A stretch of DNA of 64,000 bases from Halicephalobus mephisto (GCA_009193035.1 SWDT01000152.1:186001-250000), one strand, 5' to 3'. Positions 11,847 through 24,521 are shown, counted from the first letter of the stretch. A program made the numbers and translations. Notes: a model not told the origin generated them from the sequence alone.

Positions 11847-12815
11847 TCAATCATTTTTCCCTTTGGAATATTTGGCTTTCTTACATTCCTCATACAGATT
11901 GTTGAGATCAAAGTCAAGAATGCAGTTCTCCTGAAACAAATTTACGATCAGCATATTTTTGTTGAAGCTTACCTCGGAAAATACGAACGGAATGGCTCGT
12001 TTGTTCTGGCCAATGACCGGACGTCTTGTTACTTGTTCGCCATTTTTGAATATGGCGATCGTTGGAAGTTGTCTACTTGTTGGATGGGTATTAATTCTGA
12101 ATCTTTCTCCTTCCTTGGGATAACGACCAACATCCAATTTACCAAAGCGCAGATTCGGCAGGGTATAACGTTCGCTAAGCTTTGAGAAAGTCGATGTCAG
12201 ATGTTTGCATTCTGGAGACCAAGTGGTGAAGAATTCGATCACCCAGACGACTCTGGTGTCCTTCTGGATTTCATTCTGAAAGTTGACTTTAAGATTAGGT
12301 TGGAATCAAAGTGTTTACGTGTAAGTCAGTGTCTCGAAAGTAGATAATCTTGTCTGACTCTTCATACGCGGGTTCCGGAATCACTACCAATGCAACTGAA
12401 AACTAACGTCACTAGTTACAATGGGTTAGAAAAACATACCTAAACAAAGAATACCATATATTATCCCGTAAAACGGATTGCACCTCAGAAATAAGACGAG
12501 GTTGGCACACTTGGCAAATAGGTAAACTGTATACAAGTAGTGCAGCCAATTGCTTGCTTTCCTATTTTTGAACGCAATTACTACAGCCAAGAAGACCATA
12601 ATCTCATTTTCCCGCTGAAAATATATCAGTTGCTTTTACTTTATTCCATTAATTGAATATAAACTTACCGTGTCGAACCCACATTTGTCGTACAAAGTCT
12701 CGCAAATAATAGGTACACATTTTGAGATTATAAAAAGTAGTGATAGAAGAATATTGGTGATATGGTGAGCATTGAGAATATTCTTTAGTTCAGAAAGCTT
12801 CGGAATCGGCACCAT
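11847..12815 (-). CDS. TMX2: TMX2, thioredoxin-related transmembrane protein
   Basis: An ER-membrane thioredoxin-fold protein linked to ER redox and calcium handling. It starts MVPIPKLSELKNILNAHH followed by a hydrophobic segment (ITNILLSLLFIISKCVPII). The next exon carries ENEIMVFLAVVIAFKNRK and CNPFYGIIYGILCL. The thioredoxin domain follows: IEFFTTWSPECKHLT, LRFGKLDVGRYP, TSRQLPTIAIFKNG, RRPVIGQNKRAIPFVFSE, then ENCILDFDLNNLYEECKKAK. The active site is SPEC, a single-cysteine variant like the SNDC of vertebrate TMX2, so classical dithiol oxidoreductase activity is not expected. No ER-retrieval KKXX is visible at the KGKND terminus. At least five exons are separated by 45-60-nt introns. Confidence 0.9.
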
Positions 12816-13166
12816 CGGGGACGTTGGAGCTGGGAATTCTGATCGAAACAGACTCGCAAGCGACTAGCACTTTTCAGTGGTCCCGAGTGGAAAATCATTA
12901 ACGGATTTGATAACTCTTCTTCAATATGGATGGATTTATTACGTGGATATTATTAGCAACTTGCTGTAGACAAGTTTCCCTATGACCACAGTTTACGCTT
13001 TCAGTTGCCCTCTGTATTTATAGCCACGCGCCTCGCTGGAAAAAAGACGTTGCACTAGCAACGACGCAGACGCGTTTATCGATTCCGCATTCTTCGCGTC
13101 GTCTTCTTTCTCAAGAGACTTCGCCATCGATTAATCCGATCTTTGATTATGATCTACTGATTTAGA
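12816..13166. other. Divergent promoter region (TMX2 / USP37)
   Basis: This 351-bp region lies between two divergent start codons. It contains TATTTATAG near 13015 and a GC-richer patch at 13020-13110. A TTTAG acceptor-like sequence lies one base before the USP37 ATG. No coding content was seen. Confidence 0.4.
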
Positions 13167-16027
13167 ATGTCAGCATCGATCGACAGTAATGGCTGTCTTA
13201 GCTGGCAAGGGAAGGTAATCGTGTCCAATAAGGAGTTGCAACTGGACAAATTGCGCGTTGGTCGGATATCCTTTTCTCCTCAAGCCAATGTCTTTATGAT
13301 CTACACGGGAAATGGTAGAAATGAAAAACCCGAAGTGAGTTCTTTGTCTTCAGTTGAGCATTTAATTAATGAGCATTTTCAGACTTCATTTCGAGTCACA
13401 GAGGTTCTGAATGTTTCATTGTACGGTCTCAAGGATACTATATGTACTTTCAAGTTGACAGACGGAAACAAAAATGAAAAGGAATTTAACGTGGCAATCG
13501 ATTTTAAGGGAGCAAGAGATCCCGGAAATCAGCTAACGCCGAATGAGAAGGCTAAATCCTTCTGCGAATTTTTACTGAAGCTGACTAACGGGGGTGATTT
13601 TTTCTCGCATATCAGCAAACCCACAAGAGTGGTCTGATTACATTTATATAAGACTGTTCCAAGTATCTCGATATATTGAATTCACTTTTTCAGCAAAATC
13701 AGCTACGGTATTTCCAGTGGTGACTGGTTCTGGAATGAAGAAGCAATCTGTTGTCCTCCTCAAGAAACAAAATAAAAATGGAAAAACAGGTATTGTTACT
13801 TTCTCCATTAGCTACTTACTTGTCTTTTCAGAGAAAACTATTATAAATTTGCAACTTCCATTGGAAAAAGACGGAATAGATTCGCTTATATCGAATAGAC
13901 GGGCGAAAGGCCAGAATTCATCTGTTGAATTTCCCGGTTCTTCGAGAAGACCTTCAAGAAGAGTCCTCGACGATACTACTTCTGATATCAAGCCAGCTAA
14001 AATCCCCAAGCTCTTTGATGACATGCCAGAGTATACATCGATCTACGAGTCACTGCGGTCGAGAAACAGAAGTACCTTCGTCAAGGTCTGAATTCATATC
14101 CATAGGGAATTTACAGTAGTGATTTTAGAGAAGCGTTACGACCTACTCTCATCGCACTTCGCCTTCTGGATTGACAAACATGGGAAACACTTGTTATATG
14201 AATTCTGTCTTGCAAGCAACCTTCATCATCGACAGCTTGTCAAAACGGTTATTTGAATCCTTGAAGTTCTTTCAAAAAGAAGCTCTAAACCCAGACGTCT
14301 TCATTGAACGTTATTTACCGTTGATGAAGTAAGCCAACTTATACCCAATACAGTTATCATGGTGAATTTTAGGGCTCTGTCTAATCTGTTGAGTAACCGT
14401 TGTTGTGGAAATAACCTGACGGTTTTTCTGAAGAGTGTATTGGGATGTGTAAGTACTGCTGCAGATAAGTTCAGGAATAATCGACAAGAGGACGCTCATG
14501 AGTTCCTCATGGACATGCTGTCCCAACTGCAAAGTGAATTCAACGAGGCGGTGAAGCAGTTGAATGGCAGACGACCGTATTTGCTTCAGTCAACTGACCC
14601 CATTCGCGAATGTTTTGGGTACACGATTCGAAGAACCTTTACTTGTGAGAAATGCGGGTACGAGTCTACCGTCGAAGAGGAAAACACCAACTTCATTGTC
14701 CACATTAGTGATGAAAGGATCAAGTCGAGGGATTTTACCTTTGCTGACATCCTAAGGGACTCGATGGTGGTAGAAACCGTAGATCATCAATGTGATAAAT
14801 GCGGTGATACACGGGCCTTGATGAAACCTGAATTTGTACGGTTACCAGAGTAAGTCACTTTTGTTTATTGACTCATGTATAATTGTGGATTTAGACACTT
14901 TATTTTTGTGGTTCGACGGTATCTCTATAATCAACAGAATGGGAACAAGCATAAACTCCATGCCAAGATCATCATGCACAAGTACTTGACCTTCGTGACC
15001 GCTGCTGAAGTCCCACAGGCGATATCTGTCGAAGAACAACTAAAACTCGCTACGACTAAGTCTTCTCACGAAGACTCAAGTCAAAAGAAGAAGAAAAATA
15101 AACCTCCTTCTAAGTGGATTGACAACCGATGGAGAGACAGAAAAATCAACACTGCGAAAATTGGTTATCAAATTGAAGATGTTGATGAAGAAGCAATTCT
15201 GAAAAATATATTTGTCGAGCTGTATAAACGATGTAGTAATTCTTTCATCGTGAAAGAAAAAGTTACTCCATCAAAGCAGTTCAAAGAAGACGTTTCTGAA
15301 GTTTTCTTGCCCTTAGTTTATGTTCTAACTGGAGGAAGCGAGAGTCTATATGTCAAGCTGAGGGACATGGCAAGTTTCTACTAAAAACTTGAATGATAGG
15401 AATACTATTTCAGATATGGAATACCTTGTTGAAGAATGCTGACTTGTACTGTGAATTGGTGAACAAATCGGAGAAAGCGTTCAGGGATTACATTACTAAA
15501 GTTAGAAAGAGCGATATCCCACCTACGAACCTTGAACTTCATGCTTTTGCTGATGTTTTCCAGACAGTCTTGATTGTATTCGAGGACCAGAAGTGGATCT
15601 CATACTCCCCCAAATTCGTGATGCAGAATGGGGAAAGACAGTTGGTGAACGCAAAACATTCGATCATGAAAAAGAAACTGTATATACCGAAGAATGTGAG
15701 TTATCTTGCTCCTTCGCTTCATCCACGACGTCGACATTCGTACTGTTTGACTTCTGCCGTTTGTCATGTCGGTACTTCTACAGAAGTAGGCCATTACAAA
15801 TGCGCCGTGCAGACAGCAACAGGGACTTGGTCCATGTGTAATGACGACGTCATCACAAACTGTCACGAAAAGACTGTTCTCGACAAGAGTGGGGATTCGG
15901 GCTACATATTGTTCTACACTGCATGGTAAGGGTATGTTCTATTAGTGATTACTAAAGGATGGATTTCAGCAAAGATCGAAGCCCGTCTCCGAAAAGAGAA
16001 CGAATCGAAAGTGTGAGAAAACATTAA
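13167..16027 (+). CDS. USP37: USP37/USP26/USP29-type ubiquitin protease
   Basis: A cysteine deubiquitinase; USP37 removes ubiquitin from cell-cycle and replication regulators. Exon 1 starts MSASIDSNGCLSWQGKVIVS, which fits the N-terminal PH-like domain of the USP37 group. After a Ser/Arg-rich linker the catalytic domain begins SGLTNMGNTCYMNSVLQ (catalytic Cys in GNTC). RQEDAHEFLMDMLSQL follows, then zinc-ribbon cysteines (CEKCGYES and CDKCGDTR). A long insertion separates this from the His box SAVCHVGTSTEVGHYK, W-x3-NDD and GYILFYTA. The last exon adds CKDRSPSPKRERIES before TAA at 16025-16027. Introns are about 44-62 nt. One (15370-15413) has a GC donor (ATG|GCAAGT), supported because both sides stay in frame. 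The exon join near 13592-13693 is uncertain. Confidence 0.87.
15370..15413 (+). other. GC-AG intron in USP37-type gene
   Basis: ATG|GCAAGTTTC opens the intron and ...ATTTCAG|ATATGG closes it. No GT donor nearby keeps the frame, which runs on into IWNTLLKNADLYCELV. Confidence 0.7.
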
Positions 16028-16384
16028 ATTCCAAACGTTTTTACACCGGTTGTCCATAATAGCATCAGAACTAGGTACAAATTGCTTTAGCTCATCTGTG
16101 GTTTCTAAAATCAGGATAGAAAAATTAGAGCAGCTTTATTACGGTAACTTTCAACTGCTCCACTGAAAATACACATCGATTTCTTTGTCTCATCGACCGA
16201 ATCTCGTGCATTCCCCTCTCTCAAGTACGCTTTAAATCCACCCTAAGGTAAAATGTTTTCAAAGTCGATGTTCCTGATCAACTTCTTACAAAGATCTCAT
16301 AAATTGTTTTTTCTGAGTGGGTTTAATAAAATTTCAACAAAAAAAACATTCGTAAACTACGTTCACTAATCTTGCGGATAACTG
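16028..16384. other. Intergenic, convergent 3' ends
   Basis: This 357-bp spacer lies between the stops of the USP37-type gene (+) and TOMM7 (-). It contains AT-rich 3' UTR-like sequence, including a TTTAATAAAA near 16320. No further feature was seen. Confidence 0.4.
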
Positions 16385-16631
16385 TTAACCCCATAACAGA
16401 CTGGCTAAACCAAGTTCGACTGGTTCACCAGTAGGAGTTTCACCGCCTTGTTGAAGTCCTACAAATTGCTTTTATACATTCTAAATGGGCAAATAACCAA
16501 CCTAGATAAACAACGTAAGGCAAAAATACGTATTGTAAACCAAAACGGACGAATGTGGCACCAGTTCGACAAAGCTGGTGATAAGCGTTGACTTCTTCGT
16601 CGGGGACCTTATCAAAACTAGGTTGCTCCAT
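16385..16631 (-). CDS. TOMM7: TOMM7, small subunit of the TOM complex
   Basis: TOM7 is a tail-anchored outer-membrane subunit that modulates assembly of the mitochondrial TOM translocase. Two exons separated by an intron at about 16455-16499 give roughly 67 residues. The start is MEQPSFDKVPDEEVNAYHQL, the membrane segment VRFGLQYVFLPYVVYLG, and the end LGLASLLWG. The family pattern is a positively charged stretch, then WGFIPLVIYLG, then a LSLLWG terminus; the YLG and SLLWG matches make this a firm call despite the small size. It lies 199 bp downstream of the CD2BP2 stop on the same strand, and a TTTCAG acceptor is 5 nt before its ATG, so it may be the second gene of an operon. Confidence 0.85.
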
Positions 16632-16830
16632 GATTCTGAAACTAAACCGATATGTTGAGCTAAAGGATAAAAAGATATGGGTATTTAGTGCTTCTAACAC
16701 CACAACACTAAAAGTTATTCTTCAAATAATTTATCTCAATCAATTGATTAGCTACAATACCCGCAAGTTCAGGGAGATTACATCATAAGGATCAGTCATA
16801 TCGTGCAGAAAACGGACAAATGCATAGTAA

Positions 16831-17919
16831 CTAAGTATAATTGGTAAAATCTGCTTTCTGGATATCAACAAAGTCATCTGGAGAGTCGAGCACATGACAG
16901 ACTGTTTCAGCAGGAAAATTCATCTTATTCGTAGCAATGTATGGCGTTTCGGCAATAAAGGAACATTTGTTTTTGAATTTGATTTCCCAAAAGGTAGAAT
17001 CGGATGGAGGTTTTGCAATGTCGTCTGTAGAATGTTCGTACTTACTCAGCACAGTTCCGATTTTTTCCTTCTTCATATCCAATTCGATGATCCCGGCATC
17101 AAGTGCGGGACTCACAAGACCGTTGACGTGTTCAATGTACTGGGTGATAGGATTACAGTAAGTCACACCATTTCGCTTGGCTTCGAATCGCAGACGGCGT
17201 TCTTCAGCATTACTTAGACGGGAAGAATTCAGGTAAGCAAATAACTGGGTAAGCGATTGTTCGGGTCGCAGAATAGCAATAGCATATGCCAGACCACTTC
17301 GAATCATGTTCGGATCAATTGGTTTCTCTTCAACTTCGGGAGTGAACATAACATTACCGTCTCCTTCTTCCTTCTCTACCTGATCCCAGTTGATTGAATC
17401 GGCCCAAGCATCTTTGTCCTCTCTGTCTTCCTTGTTGAAAATAAAATTCCCTTCAGAATCAAATTTCCCCTCTTCTAGTTCATCGTCAAGATTGAATGGG
17501 GTGATTTTGGTGTCTCCGTCAAAAGAAATAGTTTTCTTCTCAGAAAAATTGCTTACTTTCCTAACGTCAAGCGCTTTGTCATCACTGTCTAATTCCTCGT
17601 CAGAATCAAGTGTGTGTTGGGTACGTGAGATCAGTAATCGACCGAACTCATCGACATTCTCATTAGCCTAAACGAACATCAGCTTAAGTGAGGACGAAAA
17701 GGACTTACAGTAGACCCAAAGACTTCTGGTTCTTTGTCGTACTCAAATTCCACATTGCTGGTAGAGTTGAATCGAACGCGTTTCGAAGAGGTCTGTTCAG
17801 CAGTTTCGGCATCCGAACGACGTTTCAATGCCCCTTTCTAGAATGAGGAAATCCATATAAGAAAATCACAAACAAGCGTTTACCACTGGAACAGTTGGAG
17901 AAGACGGATTGTCAGCCAT
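16831..17919 (-). CDS. CD2BP2: CD2BP2/LIN1 (U5 snRNP 52K) with eroded GYF domain
   Basis: CD2BP2 is an assembly factor of the U5/tri-snRNP and reads proline-rich ligands through a C-terminal GYF domain. Exon 1 is MADNPSSPTVPV. The next exons give KRVRFNSTSNVEFEYD, QHTLDSDEELDSDD, then KITPFNLDDELEEGKFDSEG and DAWADSINWDQV; the last three are hallmark CD2BP2 motifs. The C-terminal region keeps the family layout (FWEIKFKNK near the start, FVDIQKADFTNYT at the end). However, the GPF triad is ETPY and the W-x-x-x-GYF segment is absent. The frame is intact with no intron in this region. TOMM7 lies 199 bp downstream, and ARF1 diverges 336 bp upstream. Confidence 0.85.
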
Positions 17920-18979
<1,060 letters not shown>

Positions 18980-19338
18980 GTTTTGTATCTGTGCGTCTTT
19001 CTGTTTCCGCATCTTGATTGTACGATTTGATTTTCAGTGATATACGAACTTAACGTAAGACCCTTGCTCTTCTGTATCTAATTGTCATCCTAATCTATTT
19101 TATTTATGGAGAGTAAATACTAATCACTTTCTAGTAATAATCTATTGTCTCGGTTGCGAATACACTTGTTTCTTCTATGAAATGCCAACCGAGCTTCACC
19201 TTTGCTAAATTATGAATGCCATTTTGTTGAATGTGGTCGTTTTGTTTAGCCCTATTATATCCAACATCTCTTATGGGATTAATGTTTACAGCAGGATATC
19301 GCTGATAAATAAGTTATTGCGAGTTGGTTGATTCAAAT
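18980..19338. other. Intergenic, convergent 3' ends
   Basis: This 359-bp T-rich region contains the ARF1 3' UTR and that of the membrane protein gene on the minus strand. Nothing else was recognised. Confidence 0.4.
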
Positions 19339-20820
19339 TTACTTGGGTCGGAGAAGCTTTTCCAATTCTCCGGGAGTTAGTTCTACTCGTATCTCAATGT
19401 TCTTGTTGGCAGTTCGATGTGGAATTCCGTGGAATTTTTTAAATCTAGGAACACCGACGCGACGTACAAAGAACCGCCGCTTTTTTGGAGGGTTTGATTG
19501 TTCTGGATCCTCTCCCGTGTCTGATTCTCGCTCACTCTCTTCTTCATTGTGCTCGGATCTAAAGGGGAGAGATGTAGAAAATCAATATTTGACAACAATC
19601 ACTTGCCTGTTATCTCCGTCTCCAGATACAGCTTGTTTGTCTGCTATCGATTCCTAAAATCAAAATTCAATGACGTGAAATTGATTAATCAACGGACTTG
19701 ACTGGATTTTTCTTTGATTTTTTCCTCGGATTTTTCTACTTTTAAGTCGGAGTCTTCGGGCAGAGATATAATCGGGGGTTTCCGGTGGGTCTGGGCTGCG
19801 TGTTCGCATTCACGTTGTTCTCTTTCTGCTTCTAGCTGTTGCTGTAATAATAACTAGATTATTCTACTCAAATCCAATGGTTACCAACCCTTCTTCGTCT
19901 TTCTTCTTGATGTGTCTCGTGTATCAGAGAACAGTAGGTGAAGTAGACTCTTTTCTTGTAACGCCATTGAGAATTATAAATGGCCAACTTGAATTTCCTA
20001 TTGTCGTTCATGAAATTGAACACTGGAATCGTCATCAATCTCAGGAAAAGTTGAACGAACAGAAATATGAGTGAAAGGAAAGCAATGAACCTGATAAGGG
20101 GCGGATTTCGCTGGGCATAGACCTGTTCTTCGTTGTACCCTCCGAAATCTGCAGCTAATGTCTGAAAATTACTAAACATCCTTGGTTACAGAGTACTTTT
20201 AACATACAAAAGCGGCATTCAAAAGTAAGAAGACACAGGTCACGTACTGGAATAGTAATTGGAGTCTCAGCAGTTTGGCGTGTTTCCCCACGACAGAAAA
20301 GACAAAAAGGACCTAAAAAGTAGTCAGATTACATTGTCTGGATCTGGGTCACATACTTTAAAAGAATAAAATATCGAAAGTTGAAACAACGTAAGGAAGA
20401 AAACAACGCTGGGCAATGCGGATCCTTCGTATCTAGGGAGGAAAATGGCGAAGTGAAGCAAGTTGAAAAGGGTGCAGACCATCCCGAAAGCAATCTCAAT
20501 TCCACATACTGGAATTATAATATATGAAGTTACCGAAAATAATAAATTTACCGATGATGGCCCAGGATCGAGTCGCTGGAACGGCGTCATGTCGCCAGAA
20601 AAACGGCATGATGTACTTGGGACTAGATGCATCAAAGTGCTCCGGTCCTACTAATTCCCTGACCTCTAATGGTGTGTTTACAGGCCATTCAAAGTCAATT
20701 TCTGCAATCAATATCTTTGAAAAATAAAAAATAAAATTATTTACCTCTTTTATCACTGAGAACAATCCATTCTTCACGCAATTGTTGTCGCCATAATTCA
20801 AGTCGTTCTTGCCACTTCAT
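19339..20820 (-). CDS. Orphan multi-pass membrane protein
   Basis: I do not recognise this family. The spliced protein starts [18 protein letters not shown] and runs through [17 protein letters not shown]. Four hydrophobic segments follow (around [54 protein letters not shown] and [18 protein letters not shown]). A conserved-looking loop [19 protein letters not shown] comes before the last. The C-terminal tail is charged and ends [20 protein letters not shown] with TAA at 19339-19341. At least seven exons have short introns, one with a GC donor (19559-19606). The consistent reading frame over all exons argues for a real gene. It lies 309 bp downstream of the zinc-finger gene on the same strand. 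Confidence 0.7.
19559..19606 (-). other. GC-AG intron in orphan membrane gene
   Basis: Read on the minus strand, AACAG|GCAAGTGATT starts the intron and CCCTTTAG|ATCCGAG ends it. The exons continue in frame from GDGDN to [10 protein letters not shown]. Confidence 0.6.
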
Positions 20821-21129
20821 TTTTCCAGCAAAGCATCCATCAGATGATTTGTTCAACGAATTTTAAAATTATGATCAAAGGAAGACACAACGAAGCAACA
20901 CCCGTCTTCAAGTTCGTATAAGAATCCATGTTCAGACAGAATTACGCTCGGGCCGGCAACCATTCAGTTCTGACTAGACGCGACCCGTTTTTCAATTACG
21001 TTTCGCATGTAATCAAATTAATTTTTCGAAATACTTATAGAATGGTTCATGTTGGAAGGACAAATTTTATCTTTAACAAACGAGTTCACGAGATCAACGG
21101 AAATAAAATAACCCGACATTATTCTGTGC
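20821..21129. other. Spacer between two minus-strand genes
   Basis: This 309-bp AT-rich gap lies between the zinc-finger gene and the orphan membrane gene. A plus-strand open frame that crosses the downstream exons is antisense to coding sequence and was not called. Confidence 0.35.
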
Positions 21130-22887
21130 TTATGAATCTGCCAAGACTGGTTCACTGGGTCGGTAACTCAAAGTATACTCTTCCTCGGCTTCAAATAAAG
21201 GGGAACCGAAGACGTAACCTTCAGAAGCGCAGAGCAGGAATTCTCCAGGTGTTCGTGGTAGAACGTTCTCATCGTCATAGGTCCCGTAAATTTCTGCGTC
21301 CACATCGCCGTGTTTGACACTCCCCCATGGACTGAAATCAATATTTACATTGAAATTAACCTAAAACCTACATTGGGGAATAAAACAACTTATCAGCTGT
21401 CTGTTGTGTACATTTCTCAAATTCATTCATGACCAACTTGTATACATGTCTTTCTTCTTCATCGTCGTCTTCCCCAACCACAACGGATCCGTGAACGACG
21501 TCTTCAGTGATCCTACATGGACAAGTATCCTCCGTGAGCACTCGTCCACATAGACACAGATCCTCTAATTCTTCCGATATCCCATTGAGCGCTTCGTTCC
21601 AAAAATCGTGGATGTTTCCGTTAGAACACTCGGCCGAATTACTGATCCCGAGTTTGGCAACTGATGACATATTAATACCCTTCAACAACATCAGTTCAAG
21701 AACGGAATCGAGGGTTTCTTTGCTCGTAACAGCGTAGTTATTAGATTCTTTGCTTGAAGTTTTCCAAGCATCAGCGCTGATGTTCGATCCTTTCGTTCGT
21801 TCATGGTCATTTCTCCGAACTCGCAGAAATAGTTCTTTCGCATTGATGTTTTCTAACTCTGCTTCGCAACCATGTAGCAATGTTGTGATCAAGTCACCAG
21901 GCGAATAGTTACTCAACGAGGTGTGGATAACCGAAGGATCATAGGCATAAGCCGTGGGTTCAACGACGGATCCATTTCGCATAGGTCGAAAAAGAATCTC
22001 TTCTTGTTCCTTCAGATACCTAGTATCGAATAAGCGGTTATGCTGAAATAAACGTCAAAATTAAAGGACATTATGCTCAACTCACTTCATCACAATAGTT
22101 TCCACGAGTTTTAGGCAAAGGACAATGCTCAACGGAGTCTGTTCGGACGTTCGAATACTCGCAAGTCTAAAGTACGAAAATAACACCTCCAAAACTCCAC
22201 AAAAATTACCTCTTCTACAATATCTGCTTTTGATTCTTCTGTAGGAGTTTTCAAACCAGCACCACTGGACGGAATGACCTTCCTTCTGTGGACGTCGTAG
22301 TAGACGGCGTGCTTGAATTTGTAAATATGAGCAAGTCGAACTTTCATCCGTTTCCTTCGAGCTGTAGGACTTGTGAGTTTATGGTCACGAACGGAGTTAC
22401 GTTCAGGTATCTTTTGACATTGAATTTCATCACGAAGGCACTTCGGCACCTTGACTTGAGCGTTGAGTTTCGTAAGAGTTCTATTTATAGCGTTGAAAGT
22501 TACATCAACGTTTTGTCTTTTCTGCAAGACAGGCGGGATTCTGGAAGCACCATTTTGGACATTATCCTCATCGAAACTAATGAAGGCTTTCAACGGGACA
22601 TTAGCCGGACACTCACTGAACTCATCGCCAGAGGCCAGATCTTCAAGAGAGGAGAAGGACGACAGTTCTTCTGGGAACTCTTCGTCATCAGAATGTTTGG
22701 AAATAGCGCCTTTTCCTCGGTTCACTGGGGGAAATTTCACATTCTCGGCCTTCTGAATACGAGGAAGCTTTGCAGTAGGACGACGTTTGCGGTTCTGGGC
22801 AATATTACGCAAATGTTCTTGTAGTTCATGTTCCTTGTGTTTTATTACAGAGGGAAATGGATATAGATAAGTCCCGTTGTTTCTCAT
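21130..22887 (-). CDS. Nuclear protein with C3H (zf-C3Hc3H-like) finger, KANSL2/INO80D-like
   Basis: Possibly a subunit of a chromatin complex (NSL or INO80), but the assignment is weak. The first coding exon starts MRNNGTYLYPFPSVIKHK after a TTTGCAG acceptor. It encodes a basic and acidic low-complexity region (HSDDEEFPEELSSFSSLEDL, then RRKRMKVRLAHIYKFKHA). The next exons give C-EYSNVRTDSVEH-C-PLPKTRGNY-C-DE-H, which fits the Cys/Cys/Cys-His pattern of the zf-C3Hc3H finger of KANSL2 and INO80D. The later part has CLCGRVLTEDTCPC and ends EPVLADS at TAA 21130-21132. KANSL2 normally has two such fingers and only one is visible. An upstream 5' exon could exist but has no in-frame ATG. Confidence 0.55.
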
Positions 22888-23186
22888 CTGCAAATATAAA
22901 TAAGGCCAACTAATATAAATGACAAAATAAGAAGCTTTAGTGGCAATGTGGACAGGAAACGCTCGTCGACAAAGCACTGGCAAGCGGTCCCCAGTTTTCG
23001 CTACGAGACCAGCAAATGCGAATGTGTCAGACTGGCATAGCAGATTCGAGCACCTGTGGCTTATCCGCTTTTACACTTGCCGTTTGTGATCCATACTTTA
23101 TTCTGTAAATTAGATATTGTAGTGTAATCAATACCTTCAAATAATTTTCAAATCGAAAGCTATATTTTGGTCTGAAATGCAGAATA
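22888..23186. other. Divergent promoter region (zinc-finger gene / usp-46)
   Basis: This 299-bp region separates two divergent start codons. Open sequence on the minus strand around 22940-23040 could be a 5' exon of the zinc-finger gene but lacks an in-frame ATG. Confidence 0.35.
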
Positions 23187-24521
23187 ATGGTTTGTCAATT
23201 TGCATCAATCCATCGATATATCGCTCGCTTTAGGGTGCCAATGCATCAACACAGCTTGAAAAAGAAATCACGGCAGATCACGTTCTTGCAGATGAACACT
23301 TTTATGGGTTAATCAATGTGAGGATTAAGCTTCGTATTTAGTTTATGGTTTTTTTCAGTTCGGCAATACTTGCTACTGCAATTCCGTCATCCAAGCTTTG
23401 TACTTTTGCAAGCCATTTCGTGAAAAAATATTACAATATAGACAACAGTCGAAGAAATTTGGAGGACAACGAGACAACTTGCTGACATGTCTTGCGGATC
23501 TGTTCGTCAGTATAGCTAACCAGAAGCGCAGAGTTGGAACCATCGCTCCGAAGCGATTCGTAACAAAACTGAAAAAAGAAAACGGTACTTTTATATCGAT
23601 CTTCCGTCATAATCACCAATAATGATTTCAGATCTATTCGACAATTTTATGCAGCAAGATGCTCATGAATTTTTTAATTATTTATTGAATGCGATATCTG
23701 AGACGTTGATAGAGGATTTGCGTAGAGAATCCCAAAAAAGTAGCATCAACGGCAAGCGGGAAACTTCTTCCCAGAGCAACGGACCCGTTCAGTCGGTGTC
23801 TGAGAGTGAAACTGGAACTCAGAAAACATGGATCCATGAGATATTCCAAGGAACCTTGACTAACGAAACCAGATGCCTGAACTGCGAAACCATCAGCAGT
23901 AAAGACGAGGATTTCCTGGATCTAAGTGTCGATGTCCAGCCGAATGTCTCCATTACCTACTGTTTACGAGATTTCTCAAACATGGAGACGCTTTGTGGGG
24001 ACCAAAAGTACTATTGCGAGAATTGTTGTTCGAAGCAAGAGGCGCAGAAGCGGATGAGGATAAAGAAACTGCCTCAGTTACTGGCTCTCCATCTGAAACG
24101 GTTCAAGTACGTAGAGCAGCTGAACAGATACACCAAGCTGTCGTACCGAGTGTTATTTCCCATGGAACTTCGGTTATTCAATGTCGTAAGAACTTTGACG
24201 TAATTGAAGCCAAACTTGATTTTTTTTCAGCGAGACGACGCCACAAATAGCGATAGATTGTACGATTTAGTTGCTGTAGTTGTTCATTGCGGCTCCACTC
24301 CCAACAGAGGACATTATATCACTCTGGTGAAATCCCACTCTTTCTGGCTGCTCTTTGACGACGACATAGTCGATGTAAGTATTGCTTCTTATAAAATCAC
24401 TCAGTAATTTTTCCAGAAAATCGACGAAGCTGCATTGGAGGACTTCTTCGGTCTCTCCGACTACAACGCCCCCAAAAACTCAGAATCTGCTTACATCTTA
24501 TTCTACCAAGCCCGCGAATAA
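23187..24521 (+). CDS. usp-46: USP46/USP12 deubiquitinase
   Basis: USP46 works with the WD40 cofactors WDR48 and WDR20; in C. elegans it stabilises glutamate receptors. The start codon is the last three bases of exon 1 (ATG at 23187-23189), joined by a 44-nt intron to [12 protein letters not shown], matching MGTNASALEKDI of the family. The catalytic Cys is in [51 protein letters not shown] and two zinc-binding CxxC pairs follow (RCLNC and YCENC). The His box is [19 protein letters not shown] with DDDIVD, and the end is [12 protein letters not shown] with TAA at 24519-24521. Length and motifs match USP12/46 across the whole protein. Six short introns keep frame. Confidence 0.95.

Noticed and set aside
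15690..15790. Possible intron starting GTGAGTTATC in the USP37-type gene
   Set aside because: Reading straight through gives SYCLTSAVCHVG, the expected residues before the His box, so no intron is needed.
20928..21317. 129-codon plus-strand ORF, rich in Arg and His
   Set aside because: It is antisense to the last exon of the zinc-finger gene, whose minus-strand frame splices correctly.
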